Shown: positions 33,368 through 45,588, numbered from the stretch's first letter. The stretch: DNA of 64,000 nt from Thinopyrum elongatum (GCA_011799875.1 CM022299.1:216069018-216133017), one strand, 5' to 3'. The notes: generated by a model not told the origin, from the letters alone. Numbers and translations: made by a program.

Positions 33368-34080
33368 TTGGTAGGCGTCATCTAAGAAACTCAGGGCGGT
33401 GAGGGTATGTATATCGATGGGTAAACTACACGGGTAGACTGGCAGAGGTTGACGATGGAGGCGGTGTGGTGGCGGTGGCGACCTAGCTAGGTTTGGAGCG
33501 AGGGAGGGGTGGTGTGTATGTGTGTGAGCGGGGGATTTTGGGTGAGCGAAGGATTTGGGGTGTGTGTGTGGAGGGGGTCCAAGGTGGTGTCTGAGGAAAT
33601 GCCGCGGGTACTAAAAATTTTACTAGGCGGGAGTAAAATGGCGGGGCTACCAAAAAATTGGATCAAGGGATTGAAGCAAAGCGAGGCGGGAGTAAAATGC
33701 CGGGGCTACTGAAAATTTGGATCTACTGATTGAAGCAGAGCGGGAGTAACAGACATCGCACACGGTCCAGACATACTAATCGTGTGCTATCAAACAGAAA
33801 AACCATCTATGCGGACGCGGGTAGATATTTTTGAGATTGCGAGGGAGTAGATATTTTCGAGAGGGGGAGGGAAGCCTTGTGGAGCCCAATCTACTGTGAT
33901 CATGTGGGTGACAGGGGCAGGGGCGCGGCACACTGGTAGTCCTAGCGAACCGTGTCTATTTTGTACCCGATCGCAGACGGTTGCTGTGTCTGACTCGTCT
34001 GCTATTTATAAATTTGGACAAAAAAACGAGGGAAAGGGTCAGAACACGAACACACTTGCATGTGGCCAAATATATGTATG
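33368..34080. other. Upstream flank of the split gene; G-rich and simple sequence
   Basis: Holds GTGTGTGTG-rich and GGGGGAGGG segments and two near copies of a GCGGGAGTAAAATGGCGGGGCTAC word (about 33628 and 33687). CACACGGT-type motifs near 33755-33980 resemble CACTA subterminal words. No gene is seen. Confidence 0.4.
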
Positions 34081-36310
34081 AAAAGGGTGGTTTGATGTTC
34101 AAATACCCAATGGACAACTTTGATGTGGCACCTGTCGCACAAAGCGCACGTTATTATTGCTAGCCCCCCCCCCCCAAACACACACACTTCATGTTGCCGG
34201 GAGGGGAATCCTAGCTATGAACGCATGCCCCCAAATGGCTAGGTCTGACATCTCACCGTATCGTAACACAAAACCGAAAGAAGTACATCAACCGCCCCTC
34301 CCCCCTTTGCTTACGATCAAATGTGGACCGTGTGCGGGCCCACAAATGTGTTCTTCTGGCATTAGATGGGTGACACCACTTACCAACCACACCTGCGGGT
34401 GGCCCGATGTGTGTGTGTGTGTGTGTGTGTGGGCACATGTGTGTGTGTGAAAACGATGTGCTATGATATTTAAATAACCAAATCACAAATTTGATGTGGC
34501 ACATGTGCATCGCAAATTAACCGGGCATCCCCAACCCCACGGAGGTTCATCTAGTACGAAGTAGTACTGTCCCCCCCCCCCCCCCCCCCACATACACTTT
34601 GAGTCGGTGGGAAGGGGCATATCACCAAGGCATATTGTAAGACTGACCAAGAAGAATCACCACCTTGGTCGTATAACCTCTCTTGTTTGTTGGGTCAAAG
34701 TCATGCATTGACGTTCCACATGAGGCCCCACAAAATAGGCTAGCTTATCGCCGATAACCACGCTAGGGAGTGCCTAAAGACAACCGTTGCGTGCATGTGG
34801 CCCAAACATATGTATGAAGTATCATGTGGTGTTTGAATATACCCAATGCACAACTTTGATTCATGTGTATGCGAGCCCTCAAACTTAGGTCTCGAATCTC
34901 ACCATGATCGACGTACGACTATACGGTAACGCGAACCAAGAGAAGAAGAATCCACCCTGTTAACCTCTTTCGCGTTGTTGGTCGAAGTGATGGAGACGTC
35001 CACGCGGGCCCATGAATATATAGGCCGTCGATGATAACCAAGCAAGGGAGAGTGTCCAAAGACAACCACTGCATGTATGTGCCCCAAACATATGTATGGA
35101 CATGCGTGATGCATGCATATATGTTTGAATACCAAAAGCACAACATTTTGATGTGGTGCATGCATGCGTCGAAAAACGCACAGTCCCCACACAGATCTGG
35201 TTCATGATGCGTCGCGTGCTCCGCCCCCCCCCCCCCACCACTTCGACCCGGTGGGAGGGATTCGTGCGTACACATGCGCGCGAAGTATAGTTGCATGTAC
35301 CGAACCATATATGACGAACCAAAATTTAATACCCTCCTAATTATAAGTCAAATTAACCTTTATCGCTGTCGGTCAAAGTGATTGACCAATCGGGCACACA
35401 GAGATGGACGAAGCATCTCGCCGATAACCTCGTGAGTGAGTGCTAGAGGACAACCGCCATCGCTTGCTTGTGGGCCAAACACATATATATGGAGATGTGT
35501 GGTTGTGATGTTTGAATACCTAATATATATGCAGAACTTTGATGTGGCACCTGCCTCGGAAACCTTTAAGTCCCCCACACACGAACCGAGGTTCATGACA
35601 TGTAGTATATATATGTTGCCCCCTCCCCTCGTCGATGTGTAATATATACTCCTACGTACGTACCGTAACACAACCCAAAAATAATCCTCCTTGTTCGTCA
35701 AATTACCTTTCTCGTTGTGTCATATATTAGATGGACGACGACCTCACGGGCCCATGGAGGGAAGAGTCGTAGGTGAATGAGTGACAACCATCGTCTGCAC
35801 GGGGACCAATGTGTTGGTGATGTTTTTAATACCCAATATGCACAACTTCTTTGCGGCACCTGCGTCGGAAACCGAAAAGTCCCCACACGGAGCGAGATCG
35901 ATTCATGACATGTGTGTAGTATATATGTGCTGCACCGGCCCCTCCTCCCCTCTTCGACGCGTACTATATACTCCTACAGCAACACAACCCAAAAAGAAAC
36001 CTCCTTGCTGGGTCAAAGTGATGGAGGACAACCTCGCGGGCCCAAGGATGGAAGCATCGCACGCGAGTGAGTGTCCTATATGACGCGTAGTATTGCCCCC
36101 GGCCACCCTCTTCAATGCGTACTATATATATATACTCCTACCGTACGTATAAGAAAAACCAAAAAATGACCATCCTTGTTGGTCAAATTAACCTATCTCA
36201 TCACATGTCATAGTGCTGGACGGCGACCTCACGGGCCCACGCGAGTGAGTGTCCTAGGACCACCACGTGCATGTGGCCCAAAGATGCATGTCAAACTTTT
36301 TCTGCAACGA
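34050..36310. repeat. Degenerate tandem array, 290-390-bp units, with poly-C and GT tracts
   Basis: The anchor AACTTTGATGTGGCACC recurs near 34118, 34487, 34853, 35145, 35538 and 35845. Each unit also has a GGGTCAAAGTGATGGA-like word and GTGGCCCAAACATATGTATG. Runs of C lie at 34164-34175 (12), 34571-34589 (19) and 35224-35235 (12), and (GT)n at 34408-34430. Noncoding. Confidence 0.7.
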
Positions 36311-36329
36311 ACATGCGACCAAAGGAGTT

Positions 36330-36730
36330 TAGTGTTGGAAATTGAAAAAAATAGATAACATCTATTCGTTTTTTATACATTGATTGATTTCCCAGGGATT
36401 TAAATGTGCAAAATCAAATTTGATCTACATGAGACCCGTGATAGTGCACGAAAATGGATTGCAAAATCATATGTGTACGTGTCCCTGGGTGCATGTTTAG
36501 TCCCCATGCAAGAAATTTCTAACATCTAGAATCTTGATTTTAAAATCAAATAAATCCAAAACCAAGTTGAAATTCATGAAACTTATCGTGGTGTCATATG
36601 GACACCAATAGACTGTGATATTATTAATTTTTTCAAATTTGAGACAAGTTTTGATATAATCTTCTTACATATAGGAAATTATAAATAATTATCAACCAAT
36701 ATCGCAAACGAACTCTTTATTCGAACCGTG
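36330..36730. repeat. Diverged single unit of the 505-bp repeat
   Basis: Shares TTTTTTATACATTGATTGA, CCCATGCAAGAAAT and AAATTCATGAAACTT words, in order, with the array at 22798-25110. Confidence 0.6.
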
Positions 36731-36959
36731 GGCGTTAGACCAACAATGTAAGTGCCGTGCTTCGGTTAAGCAATAAAGCGGCAGAATTAATCATCAAAAA
36801 GGAAAAATCAATATAATACGTGCCGCGCACGCGTCCCGTGTGCCGTACGAGCATGCGTGAGTTGACGAGACACATGCTAGCAGGCAGACCGGGAGGCCGA
36901 GGCATGCGCGTGTTCGCTACGCACTCACCGTGCGGGGCGTGCTAGTAGCTGTGTGAAAT

Positions 36960-37190
36960 GATGGTAGGCGTGCCAGCAGTCCGCCGCGCATGCTCACCGG
37001 GAGGCGAGCCAGCCCTTTGACCGACGCCCACCTCGCTCCCACTGCTCCATATTAATGGCGCGCCCGCCTTGCTCCGTGAAATGATGGTATAGGAATGCTA
37101 GAAGTCCGCCGCGCAGTCTCACCGGGAAGCAAAGACAGCCTTTGACCGCCGCCCGCCTCGCTCCCACTGGTCTGTATTAATGGCGCGCCC
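36960..37190 (+). promoter_or_regulatory. Two tandem promoter-like segments before the F-box pseudogene
   Basis: Two copies of about 110 bp (36960-37075, 37085-37190) contain GTCCGCCGCGCA, CTCACCGGGA and TATTAATGGCGCGCC. TATTAAT at the same place in each may act as a TATA-like element. A third relative is at 25305-25440. Confidence 0.4.
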
Positions 37191-37198
37191 TAGCGGCC

Positions 37199-37591
37199 GC
37201 ACCCCCCATCCTCCCCACACACACAATCCTCTCTCTCCACCCGCATCCTCGACGCCGCTCTCAGTCCTCAAAGCCGGCACCCCCCATCCTCGCACACACA
37301 CACAATCCTCTCTCTCCGCCCGCATCCTCGACGCCGCTCTTAGTCCTCAAAGCTGGCGCCCCACATCCTCGCCACACACACAATCCTCTCTCTCCGCCCG
37401 CATCCTCGACGCCGCTCTTAGTCCTCAAAGCCGGCACCCCCCATCCTCGCCACACACGCAATCCTCTCTCTCCGCCCGCATCTTCGATGCCACTCTCAGT
37501 CCTCAAAGCCGGCACCCCCCATCCTCGCCACACACACAATCCTCTCTCTCCGCCTGCATCCTCGACGCCACTCTCAGTCCTCAAAGCCGTC
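37199..37591 (+). repeat. Minisatellite, five units of 78-79 bp
   Basis: AATCCTCTCTCTCC recurs at 37225, 37304, 37382, 37460 and 37538. Units contain CACACACA, CCCGCATCCTCGACGCC and AGTCCTCAAAGCCGGCACC. It forms the leader of the F-box pseudogene. A frame from ATG 37180 stays open through it but ends after entering the F-box region out of frame. Confidence 0.88.
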
Positions 37592-37673
37592 AGTGTATGA
37601 GGATGCCGCCGAAGCGCACATCGGAGGGAGTGGCGACGCCGGGGCTGCTGAAGCATCGGAGCACATCGTGAAT

Positions 37674-39550
37674 ATGGAGACAGAGGTTTCCGTCACCGCC
37701 GACGAGGTGGAGAACGAGGCTGCCAACAAGCAGAGGCGGGTCGAGAAAGAACCGCAAGCGACTCCAGCAGGCTTAGACTTCATCAGCAGCCTCCCCGATG
37801 ATATGTTGACAGTCATCATATCCCTCCTCCCAATCAAATATGGGGCGAGGACAACCGCCCTTTCCTGGCGGTGGCACTCCCTATGGCTCTCCACCCCTCT
37901 CGACCTCCTCGACGCCCATGAGCTCTGCCATGGCTATCGCAAAAGCTTGGATGCGTTCTCCCAAATCCTCGGCAGTCACCATGGCCCAATCAGAGGCCTT
38001 ATCACGGGCAAGTTCCGATCCAATGGCAAGGACCGAGCCAAGCTTGACGATTGGTTCCGATCCCCCTCCCTAGATCAGCTCGAGGAGCTCAGTTTTAATG
38101 ATGGGCATATGCGCTCGCTGCCAACGTCCGCGCTCCGCTTTGCGCCCACGCTGCGCCTCGCCAAGATCATGAACTACCATTCCCCCCCTAATGATGCGCC
38201 CGCTCTTTTTCTACCACGACTGAAGCACCTCGAGCTTGTCGCCATCTGCATCCCAAAGGATGACATGCAGCGCCTACTCTGCGGCTGTACTGCACTCGAG
38301 TTCCTTCGTCTTCAGGCGATGAATTGGTCGAGTAGCTTCCACATCACCTCCAGGACTCTCCGGACTATTTATGTTTGTTGCTGTTGCTGCAACAAGAGAT
38401 CACAAAAGGTGGACCACAATATGGTCATTGAGGACACACCTTCACTTGAGAGATTACTTGTAGTTGATCAACAAAGTCCAACAAGTATCAAAGTCATTTC
38501 TACGCCGAAATTGACAGTGGTGGGCTACTCATCTGTCAAATACTACTACTTTCAGGTACAAAAGTCGCCTTATACCTCTCCTTCTTGATATCAACATTAT
38601 TTCTAGTTTTGAAGATGTATGTTCGTCTGTCATCCAGCAAAGCTTCACCCAGATTCTGGGCACAGTGAAGGTCTTGGCACTAGAATTTGTCGGCCCCAAC
38701 CTGGACCAAGTTGTCAGTTTCCTGAGATGCTTTCCGTGCCTGAAGAAGCTGTATATCGAGATGATGTTCCTTTCCTGTTAAATGTTAACCATAAGGGAGT
38801 TCAATTTTTTGCACCTTTTCCCAAGTTTACAGTGACAATGTACTACGATTTCTGAAGGAATTTTGGAGGATTTCAGGACATACACCCCCACCCCATATTG
38901 GTTGCTTGATTCATATGGTTACAATCCATAAGCATTTCTCCTTTGGATTCAACTGTACTAGTTTTCTTAGGGAATTTTTCATCCAATCCAACGTCTTGTG
39001 AAGAAGGCTACATTTTTCTAGATTGTAATCGAATGCCCATGTTAATCATGTCAGATCAAAGATGGCACGTTGGTGCATTTTACAAATCCTGCAAACCAAA
39101 TAGGCGTGTAGTAGTGTTCAAAACTGCATGTAGGCACTAACACGTTCTCTTCTTTTGCAGATAATAATAGGCCCGGAGGTGGATAATGTTTATAACGACA
39201 ATCACATTGAATGCCTGGATCTGTATCTCTCAAATATTACTTTGAACTCCTACCGAGGGACCTTACCGGAGATTACATTCGCTAGGTTCTTTCTTGCCAG
39301 AGCAAGGGTGCTGAAGGTACTGAGGTTGAACACGCATTTAATTAGGAAAGATGAATGGTTTGTTGATCAGAGCCGTCAGCTACTGCAGAATGGAAGAGGC
39401 TCCAAAAAAGCTAAACTTCGTATTGGAAGAGCATATGACAGAGTAATTGGAAGTCATTGTGTCAAACCCATACATGACTTGTCAGCGGCTGATCCCTTTG
39501 CAGAAATGACGAGGTTTGTAATGTTCGAATTTGGGCATTGTAATCTTTGA
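37674..39550 (+). pseudogene. F-box/FBD-type gene copy captured in CACTA E
   Basis: F-box proteins are the target-binding subunits of SCF ubiquitin ligases. ATG 37674 begins METEVSVTADEV. The F-box is at 37776-37900 (DFISSLPDDMLTVIISLLPI, SWRWHSLW), followed by leucine-rich blocks (LKHLELVAICI, CTALEFLRLQAM). The frame shifts at about 38556 and continues one base on as VKVLALEFVGPNLDQVV to LYIE at 38760. The base pair after it, where a GT donor is expected, is AT. After an acceptor (AG at 39159-39160) an FBD-like exon runs 39161-39550 (FARFFLARARVLKVLRL). The shift and lost donor make it a pseudogene. No ATG starts the longer frame at 37593. Confidence 0.78.
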
Positions 39551-40361
39551 ATTTGAACCTTGCAATATTTATGGTATTTGTTATATAATGTAACTGGATG
39601 TTTAATTTGGCCTTGCAATCATGTCATGTTACAAGTATATATATGTTGTTCTTCTATACACAGAACATAGATGTTCTGCAGACAGAGCATATCACATCGC
39701 ACACGGACCACACTAGGTAACTCGTCGGTGATGAATTCATCAATCACAAACGGTTATATACCAGCAAGCATTTGCCCACAACACACACGGCTTATTCCAT
39801 CACAAACAGCTCGGATGGATCAACTGTATGCCATGTATCGCACACGCAACTCTAATCTGATTCGTGCTTGATGTCTCCGACATCACTCGCATAGTTCATC
39901 TTATTTGCCGCGTATCACTGTGCCGGCCTCTGCTCGCGTCCCTCAGCAAGCTCTGCTCGTCGTTAGGTGTTGCAGCGCGTGCGCGCTCGGCTTGTGGACA
40001 GCTTTTCCTTGCGTGTTCAACTGCTATATGCATATATATGGTTGCTCGCCGTTGAGGCGACCGCGGAGCGCTCTACTCGCGTCCCTCCGCGCGCGCTCTG
40101 CCAGCGGTTGGGCCTGCACACGATCACGTCTGGGGCCCCATATGCATGCGGTTGCGCCGCGTGCATCGCCACGCGATGCAGTTACGTGCGGCACGATGGA
40201 GTTACGCGCTGCAAATTAGAACTGCCATCTGGGCGTGCCGATATTCCAGGCCATCCAGCTTCCCCTTTAATTCCCGCGGCCATTATAACCTTAGTCTCTT
40301 CAACCTTTCGATCGCGCCCAACAACACAACAAGCACACCCACGACAGCACATAGAGAGGGG
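39551..40361. other. 3' subterminal fragment and upstream region of the exonuclease-like gene
   Basis: 39660-39860 repeats CACTA E subterminal words (CGCACACGGACCACACTAGG, also at 47110-47130). 39940-40360 is GC-rich leader sequence of the next gene and is related to 27890-28015. No separate gene. Confidence 0.5.
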
Positions 40362-41060
40362 ATGTCTAGCGGCGCTCCAATGGAGTTTGGCGAGCATAAA
40401 GTGGAGACCCACGCGAGGGAGATGGATATCTCGATGGTGTACACCATCGACCCGGCCGTGGTGGACGACTACATCAACACTGTTGAGCAGTTGCTTGCTC
40501 GAGACAAGTACAAGGTGGTTGGCATCGACCTGCAATACACCGGTGGTCGTCCCAACATAGATCAGAAGGTTGTCGTCGCCCAGTTGTGCGTGCGCCATCA
40601 TGTCCTCATCTACCACTACTGCATGGCCACAGAGCCTTGCGACCGTTTCACCAGGTTTGTCAACAGCACCGACTAGAAGTTCGCTACGGTGGAAACCACC
40701 GACGATGTAAAAGCGCTTAGGGTTATGGGCTTGGCTTGCAAGAACCTTGTCGAAATCCGTGAGCACTACAGGGTCTGGGGCAGCACGAAGGACTCCCTGG
40801 TTGAACTTGCCTCGGCCATCATCGACCCATACTATGAAAAGATGAAGCAGGATGCCAACAGAACACAACCCGTATCTTGGCACGGGGCCTGGATGCGGCA
40901 AATGGATGAACCTCACCTCAGGTTCATGGCCAAGAGCGTGTACACATACTACGAGATGCACAGGCAGATCGTTGACATGAGGAAGTGCCTCGTTACCGAG
41001 ATCGACGAGGCCGGATCGAGCCACAAGCAGAGCAGTAGCGGCAAGCATCCCAAGAAGTAG
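40362..41060 (+). pseudogene. 3'-5' exonuclease-like (DnaQ/WRN fold) protein, one in-frame stop
   Basis: ATG 40362 opens MSSGAPMEFGEHKVETHA. The core VVGIDLQYTGGR (about residues 51-62) sits where the Exo I motif D-x-E of DEDD exonucleases is expected, but reads D-L-Q. QKVVVAQLCVRHHVLIYHY follows. TAG at 40674-40676 (codon 105) interrupts, and the same frame goes on (LVEIREHYRVW, ELASAIIDPYYEKMK) to a stop at 41058-41060, 232 codons in all. Even without the stop, the Exo I Glu is missing, so nuclease activity would be unlikely. It lies directly before a transposon 3' end, and its 3' flank is shared with the outer 3' end. Family assignment is by motif pattern only. Confidence 0.5.
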
Positions 41061-41269
41061 ATGATGATCAGATGATCGTTTATCCTACTTAATTATGCAT
41101 GTAATATATAGCTGACTTTGGTGTGTGGAAATGTCTTGTGTGTAGTAGCCACTTATGTAATTATGCATGTAATAGTTTACTTTAGTGTGTGCAAATGTCA
41201 TGTGTGTAGTAGCCACCTATGTAATTGGATGTTTAATTTGGTTATGCAACCATGTCCTTATAAGTGTGT

Positions 41270-41860
41270 ATATATATATGTTGTTGTTCTGTATGCAATC
41301 CTAACGCACAACACACATGTCTTATTAGCAGCAATTGTCTGTGTTATTATCGGTCTTCGCACACATTTCTGATTACAGACCTGTTTGCCGCGTATCACAC
41401 ATATCTTGCTATATTGAACCGTTTCTGTTATCTTGGCTCAATGCAAACAGTTTATCTGAGTGAACTCTTTGCCCTCTATCGCACGCACCTTGATCTGTCT
41501 GACCGTTTCTTTTGTTCTGCCTAATCACAAACAGTTCATCCGAGTGAACCGTATGCCGTATATCGCACACACCTTCATCTGGCTGCCCGTTTCTATTCTT
41601 TTGCCTCATCGTAAACAGTTCATTGAACTGAACCGTATGCCCTGCATCGCACACGCAACTAAAATCTGAACCGTGTTTGATGCATCCGTCATCGCAAACG
41701 TTCTACATATTTTTTGATGATTTTTTTTACATCACCGTTTGCGATTATTGCATCGCACACAGTTTCGTCGAAGGGTCTCTGATCGTAGTGTCGCATTAGC
41801 AGCATCCTATAGTAGTGGTCTCTGATTGGACTGTCGCGTTTGGACCATCCTGCAGTAGTG
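41270..41860. repeat. Internal E 3' end, with two successive terminal motifs
   Basis: Subterminal array as at 47200-47655, then TCTCTGATCGTAGTGTCGC...CCTATAGTAGTG ending at 41817. A second, diverged end (TCTCTGATTGGACTG...CCTGCAGTAGTG) ends at 41860. Both look like complete CACTA ends. Confidence 0.8.
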
Positions 41861-43560
41861 TTTTGACTTCTTGGGATACTATTTTGGCTTTATATTTCAT
41901 GACATATAAAAGTTACTCACGTATAAATGTGTCACATGTATAAAAATTGAGGGAAGTAAAAATGGATGACACATACATATACAACAGGTACACCTTGTCT
42001 CTTTTGTTAGCCACATTTAGATTAAGCAACACCGAGGACGGCTCTGTTTTCAAGAAGGGAAGGATGATGAGGACATGGCTACCTTGGATAAGACCAAAAA
42101 TATTGCATATATGCATATTTCTAAGGTGGTTTCTTATAAGAATTATGCAATAACTTATTTATGTTATCCAGAACAAAAATACTTCACCTATTTTTATTTC
42201 ATTGCCTAAATGTAGAATTGTTGAACACTTGTATGAACCACATGTGAAGACAAAGGAAAAGGAAATGATTCGACCTTGTTCAAGAAGTCCTCTCGCGTCA
42301 AAGGAAATGATTAGGTGTTGTTCAAAAATTCCTCTCATGTCGCTTTTGAGCCAACAGAAGATAGAGACCAAGTCCCCCATGTTTGGGACTCAAATTCGGA
42401 CAACATAGACATACCTGAATCAAAACGCCAGTATTCAAATTGCTTTATCATATTCTTGCTCGTTCTGTGATTGCTTGTAGGAATAGGCCTTAGTGGTTAG
42501 GCCGACCGTGCTTCCGGCATCGTTACTAACCTCAGGAGATTGGTTTAGCGATTGCTAAGGTGCAACGTTGTTGCAAGTTTGTAGTGGGATCGTCAAAGTC
42601 GTCTCCACCAAATCGATCATTATCATCTCATCAAAAGATCGGGACCCTCGCCTCTATCACACCGGTCCACCCAAATGGGAACATGAACTAATGTATGAGG
42701 CCAGTCGATTAAGAGATTGGGTAAAGTGTGCATCCTCTGCATAGTGTAATAAACCATCTGGATAGTCGTGTCCATGGTATTGTGTAGTTTGTATTAGGTC
42801 ACACTATTCGATCAACATTATGATGCCGGGATAATATTTAGTATTAGATGAGTATAATCACAGTTTGGTAGGAACTCGGTGATATTGGAATACCCTTCAG
42901 GATGATCATTGGATGGCTATGAGATCACGAGTTAATCATGAGGGTGTATCGCTTATGAGGTCACGTAGTGATCATGAGGATACATTGCTTGTTTGGATGG
43001 TCAAGAGCGAGATGGTCCATGTGACCTTAAATGATGGTTACCCATAACTACTAGCTTACCACATCAGGATTAATATTTACTTTCACCATCATAGTAGTTG
43101 TTCAGAACTTAACATGTAATGTTATGTTGTTGTCTTTCCTTGATGCTTTTGGTTATTGTGAGCTTGCGAGTACATTCAAAGTACTCACCTGGCGTGTCAT
43201 CCCAGATTGCAGACAATGTCATGATTGATTGCATGTCGAGGATCCCAAGTCGAGCTAGGATGTGTCCCAGCGAGTGTCCCCTTGGAGTGGAGTCCATCAC
43301 CGTTGTCGGCATTCCGCTTCTAGAAGTTATTTTGCTACTATGAGTTGTTCCACTGCTAGCATAGAGCTACCTTAGCAGGCATAGTGTCACCGTGCCTATG
43401 TAACCTGACAATCAGAACCCTTGTACCTTTATTACTTGTAATAAAGAGATGTTATGCTCTATGCCAAGCAGTGTCGTATTCCAGAAGACTTGATCTTTGA
43501 GCTAGAATACGAGGTGTTCCGATTTCTCCGAGCCGGGGTTCCAGACCATCATACATGCGA
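41861..43560. other. Unassigned sequence; possible old LTR at the right
   Basis: 41861-42470 is A/T-rich with short frames only. 42470-43560 is of different composition; it contains TGTAATAAAGAGATGTT near 43436 and ends in TTTCTCCGAGCCGGGGTTCC. That resembles the polyadenylation/U5 part of a Triticeae Gypsy LTR, but no borders or TSD are visible. No gene is supported. Confidence 0.3.
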
Positions 43561-43670
43561 ATATATTGCCTTCCTATTTCTATACCTATTCCAGCTATCA
43601 TACAATATTACATTCAACTAGTGTTTCTTTTACTCTGTTGTCCTGTCGTATCCTTAGTTTGTACATCATA

Positions 43671-43771
43671 CTCCCTCCATCGGGATTACTTGTCACGGAA
43701 ATGGATAAAAATGGATGTTTCTCAAACAAAAATACGTGTAGATACATCCATTTATTTCTAGATGGAGGGAG
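43671..43771. mobile_element. Stowaway MITE, internally deleted (101 bp)
   Basis: CTCCCTCCATC at the left and GATGGAGGGAG at the right, with TA on both sides (43669-43670, 43772-43773). The TGTCACGGAAATGGATAAA and TAGATACATCC words are those of common grass Stowaway families. Confidence 0.85.
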
Positions 43772-43870
43772 TACATGTCAATATGTCATGCCTTTCTATT
43801 CTTCAGTACCTATCCCATCTCTCTGACATAGCATGTTTTATAACTGAAGCACCATTCTTCTATACAAGGC

Positions 43871-45010
43871 ATGTAGGCGGAAGAGGGTTGTGCTAGAATT
43901 TGAAGAGGCGCAAACATGGTCTTTGCAAAAGATCCAAACTCCAGGAGATAGTAACCCAGCTCCAGTGTTCATAGGAACTGCTCCAGCATAGAGAAACCCA
44001 ACTCTTGCAGATAATAACCAGATTCCAGTGGTCAAAGAACCAGTCTGCTGCAGTCCAGCAAAATATTTCCACTCCTAGCTAGGAAGCGAGTGTGTATCCT
44101 TGCATCATGAAATTATAGCAGTCAGATCACATTTGAACTTATATTTTCTACATGTGTCTTACGCATCTCTCTTGTAGAAAATATGCTCAAATGATAGCAA
44201 ACGTTCTAAATGGGGATCATATTCGAGGAAAGTATCTTGCAGCAATGCTCTGCGCTCAAATGCTGATGTAAGTACCTATTGTAATCACTATATTTTTACA
44301 CCAGTATGTAGTTTTTAAGTAGCATCGGTGTGAATCCAACCTTCAGTACCCTACAACAATTATTTGATCTAAATTTACTTGTAGCAAAATGTATAATTAA
44401 GGCGCCAATGTAGATTTTTATAAGGAAAACTACGTGGTAGTTTTGCACTGAGCTGCATGATTGTACTATCTCATATATTGCACATTACTAAAATCTAGTG
44501 ATGTGGTTTGGTTGCCTAATCATTCATTGTGTCAATGTTGCTTTCCTATTAACTTACCTAGCCAATGATAGCAGTGTCATATTGTGTTGATTTGGTGTAG
44601 GCTGGTGTGGTCTGGTTGCCCAAATGTTCGTCAATGTTGCTTTCCTATTAATTGACCTGGCCAATGACAACAGTGCCATATTGTGTTAATTTGGTGCAGG
44701 CTACTAAAGATAAGAAGACAAAGTCTCAAGACAGCAAGGAAACTCCATTGTTTCTCTCCAATAAATTTAGTGCAGGTAATATGGCAATAACTCTTGATTA
44801 ACCTATTCAGTTTCCCCCGTAATTTAAGTTATGATGCAGTGGTCGAGACACTCTCCACTATTAGTGATACAAGCCTGTGAAAATCGCCATCTGAATCTGT
44901 TCGGTTTCCTCTATCTTGAATCCAACAGAAAAGATGAATGTTTGTGAACCAATTACTGGCTGAAGCAATGATGGAAATCATGGAGGAATCAGAGGTGCAT
45001 ATTCTTGCGC
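43871..45010 (+). pseudogene. Unrecognised spliced gene fragment
   Basis: Exon-like blocks with good splice sites. A coding stretch at 43871-44079 (RVVLEFEEAQTWSLQKIQTP) has one TAG at 43988-43990. There is an exon at 44178-44267 (KYAQMIANVLNGDHIRGKYL, TAG acceptor, GTAAGT donor) and an exon at 44700-44775 (ATKDKKTKSQDSKETPLF, CAG acceptor, GTAATA donor). A possible last block lies near 44940-45010. The intron before the third exon carries an approximately 105-bp tandem duplication including a second acceptor. I do not recognise the family. It is probably a captured host gene piece. Confidence 0.4.
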
Positions 45011-45414
45011 AACAATAACTGATCGATGATTTGAGTGACAGTATAGCAAAGAAGAATTAAATTGCTCAGATGCTTATCGGCGTCATCCATGCTGAGGTTG
45101 TAGATCGCTATGCTCTATTCATTTATTTGCAGTGGCATCAATCTTTGATTGCCCAGTGGATGTAATTTCCTGTAATATATGCTTTGATGTACTATGATTT
45201 TTCTTGTATGATGTATATTTTCTTAGTGGAGCTCGCACCCCAGCTTTCTGTATCGAAAGCTTAACTAGCGGCAAACAAGCCAAAATATGCAATGAAATTA
45301 ATAATGAGAACAAAGCGACGTGGGCCCTTCATCGAGGGGACCGGCCAACTTCCCATAATGGGCCCGTAATGGGCTCATAGGTACTAGTTGGGCCAAAATT
45401 GGCTTTGGGCCTTT

Positions 45415-45535
45415 CACTACTAGGGAAAACCTTATACACAGAGGATTATCAGTAGCGCTGGTCAAAAGAAAGCGCTACTGCTACTTACCCGTAGCGCTTG
45501 TCCACAAAACACGCTACAACTCATTTGTGCGCATA
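45415..45535. mobile_element. Terminal fragment of a different CACTA family
   Basis: CACTACTAGGGAAAACC followed by AGTAGCGCTGG and GCGCTACTGCTA words, the style of another grass CACTA end. Only about 120 bp is present; the right side joins the FBD fragment. 45011-45414 to its left shows no gene. Confidence 0.65.
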
Positions 45536-45588
45536 AGTTAAGTATCATCTTGGAGTACACTTTCAGTGCTAATATTATCTTCTATGCT

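Noticed and set aside
37593..37673. Longer start for the F-box gene
   Set aside because: The open frame begins with GTG, and the ATG at 37597 is in another frame. The first in-frame ATG is 37674.
42470..43560. A complete LTR or gene
   Set aside because: The right end has LTR-like polyadenylation words, but there are no TG/CA borders, no TSD and no second copy in the window, so only an unassigned entry is given.
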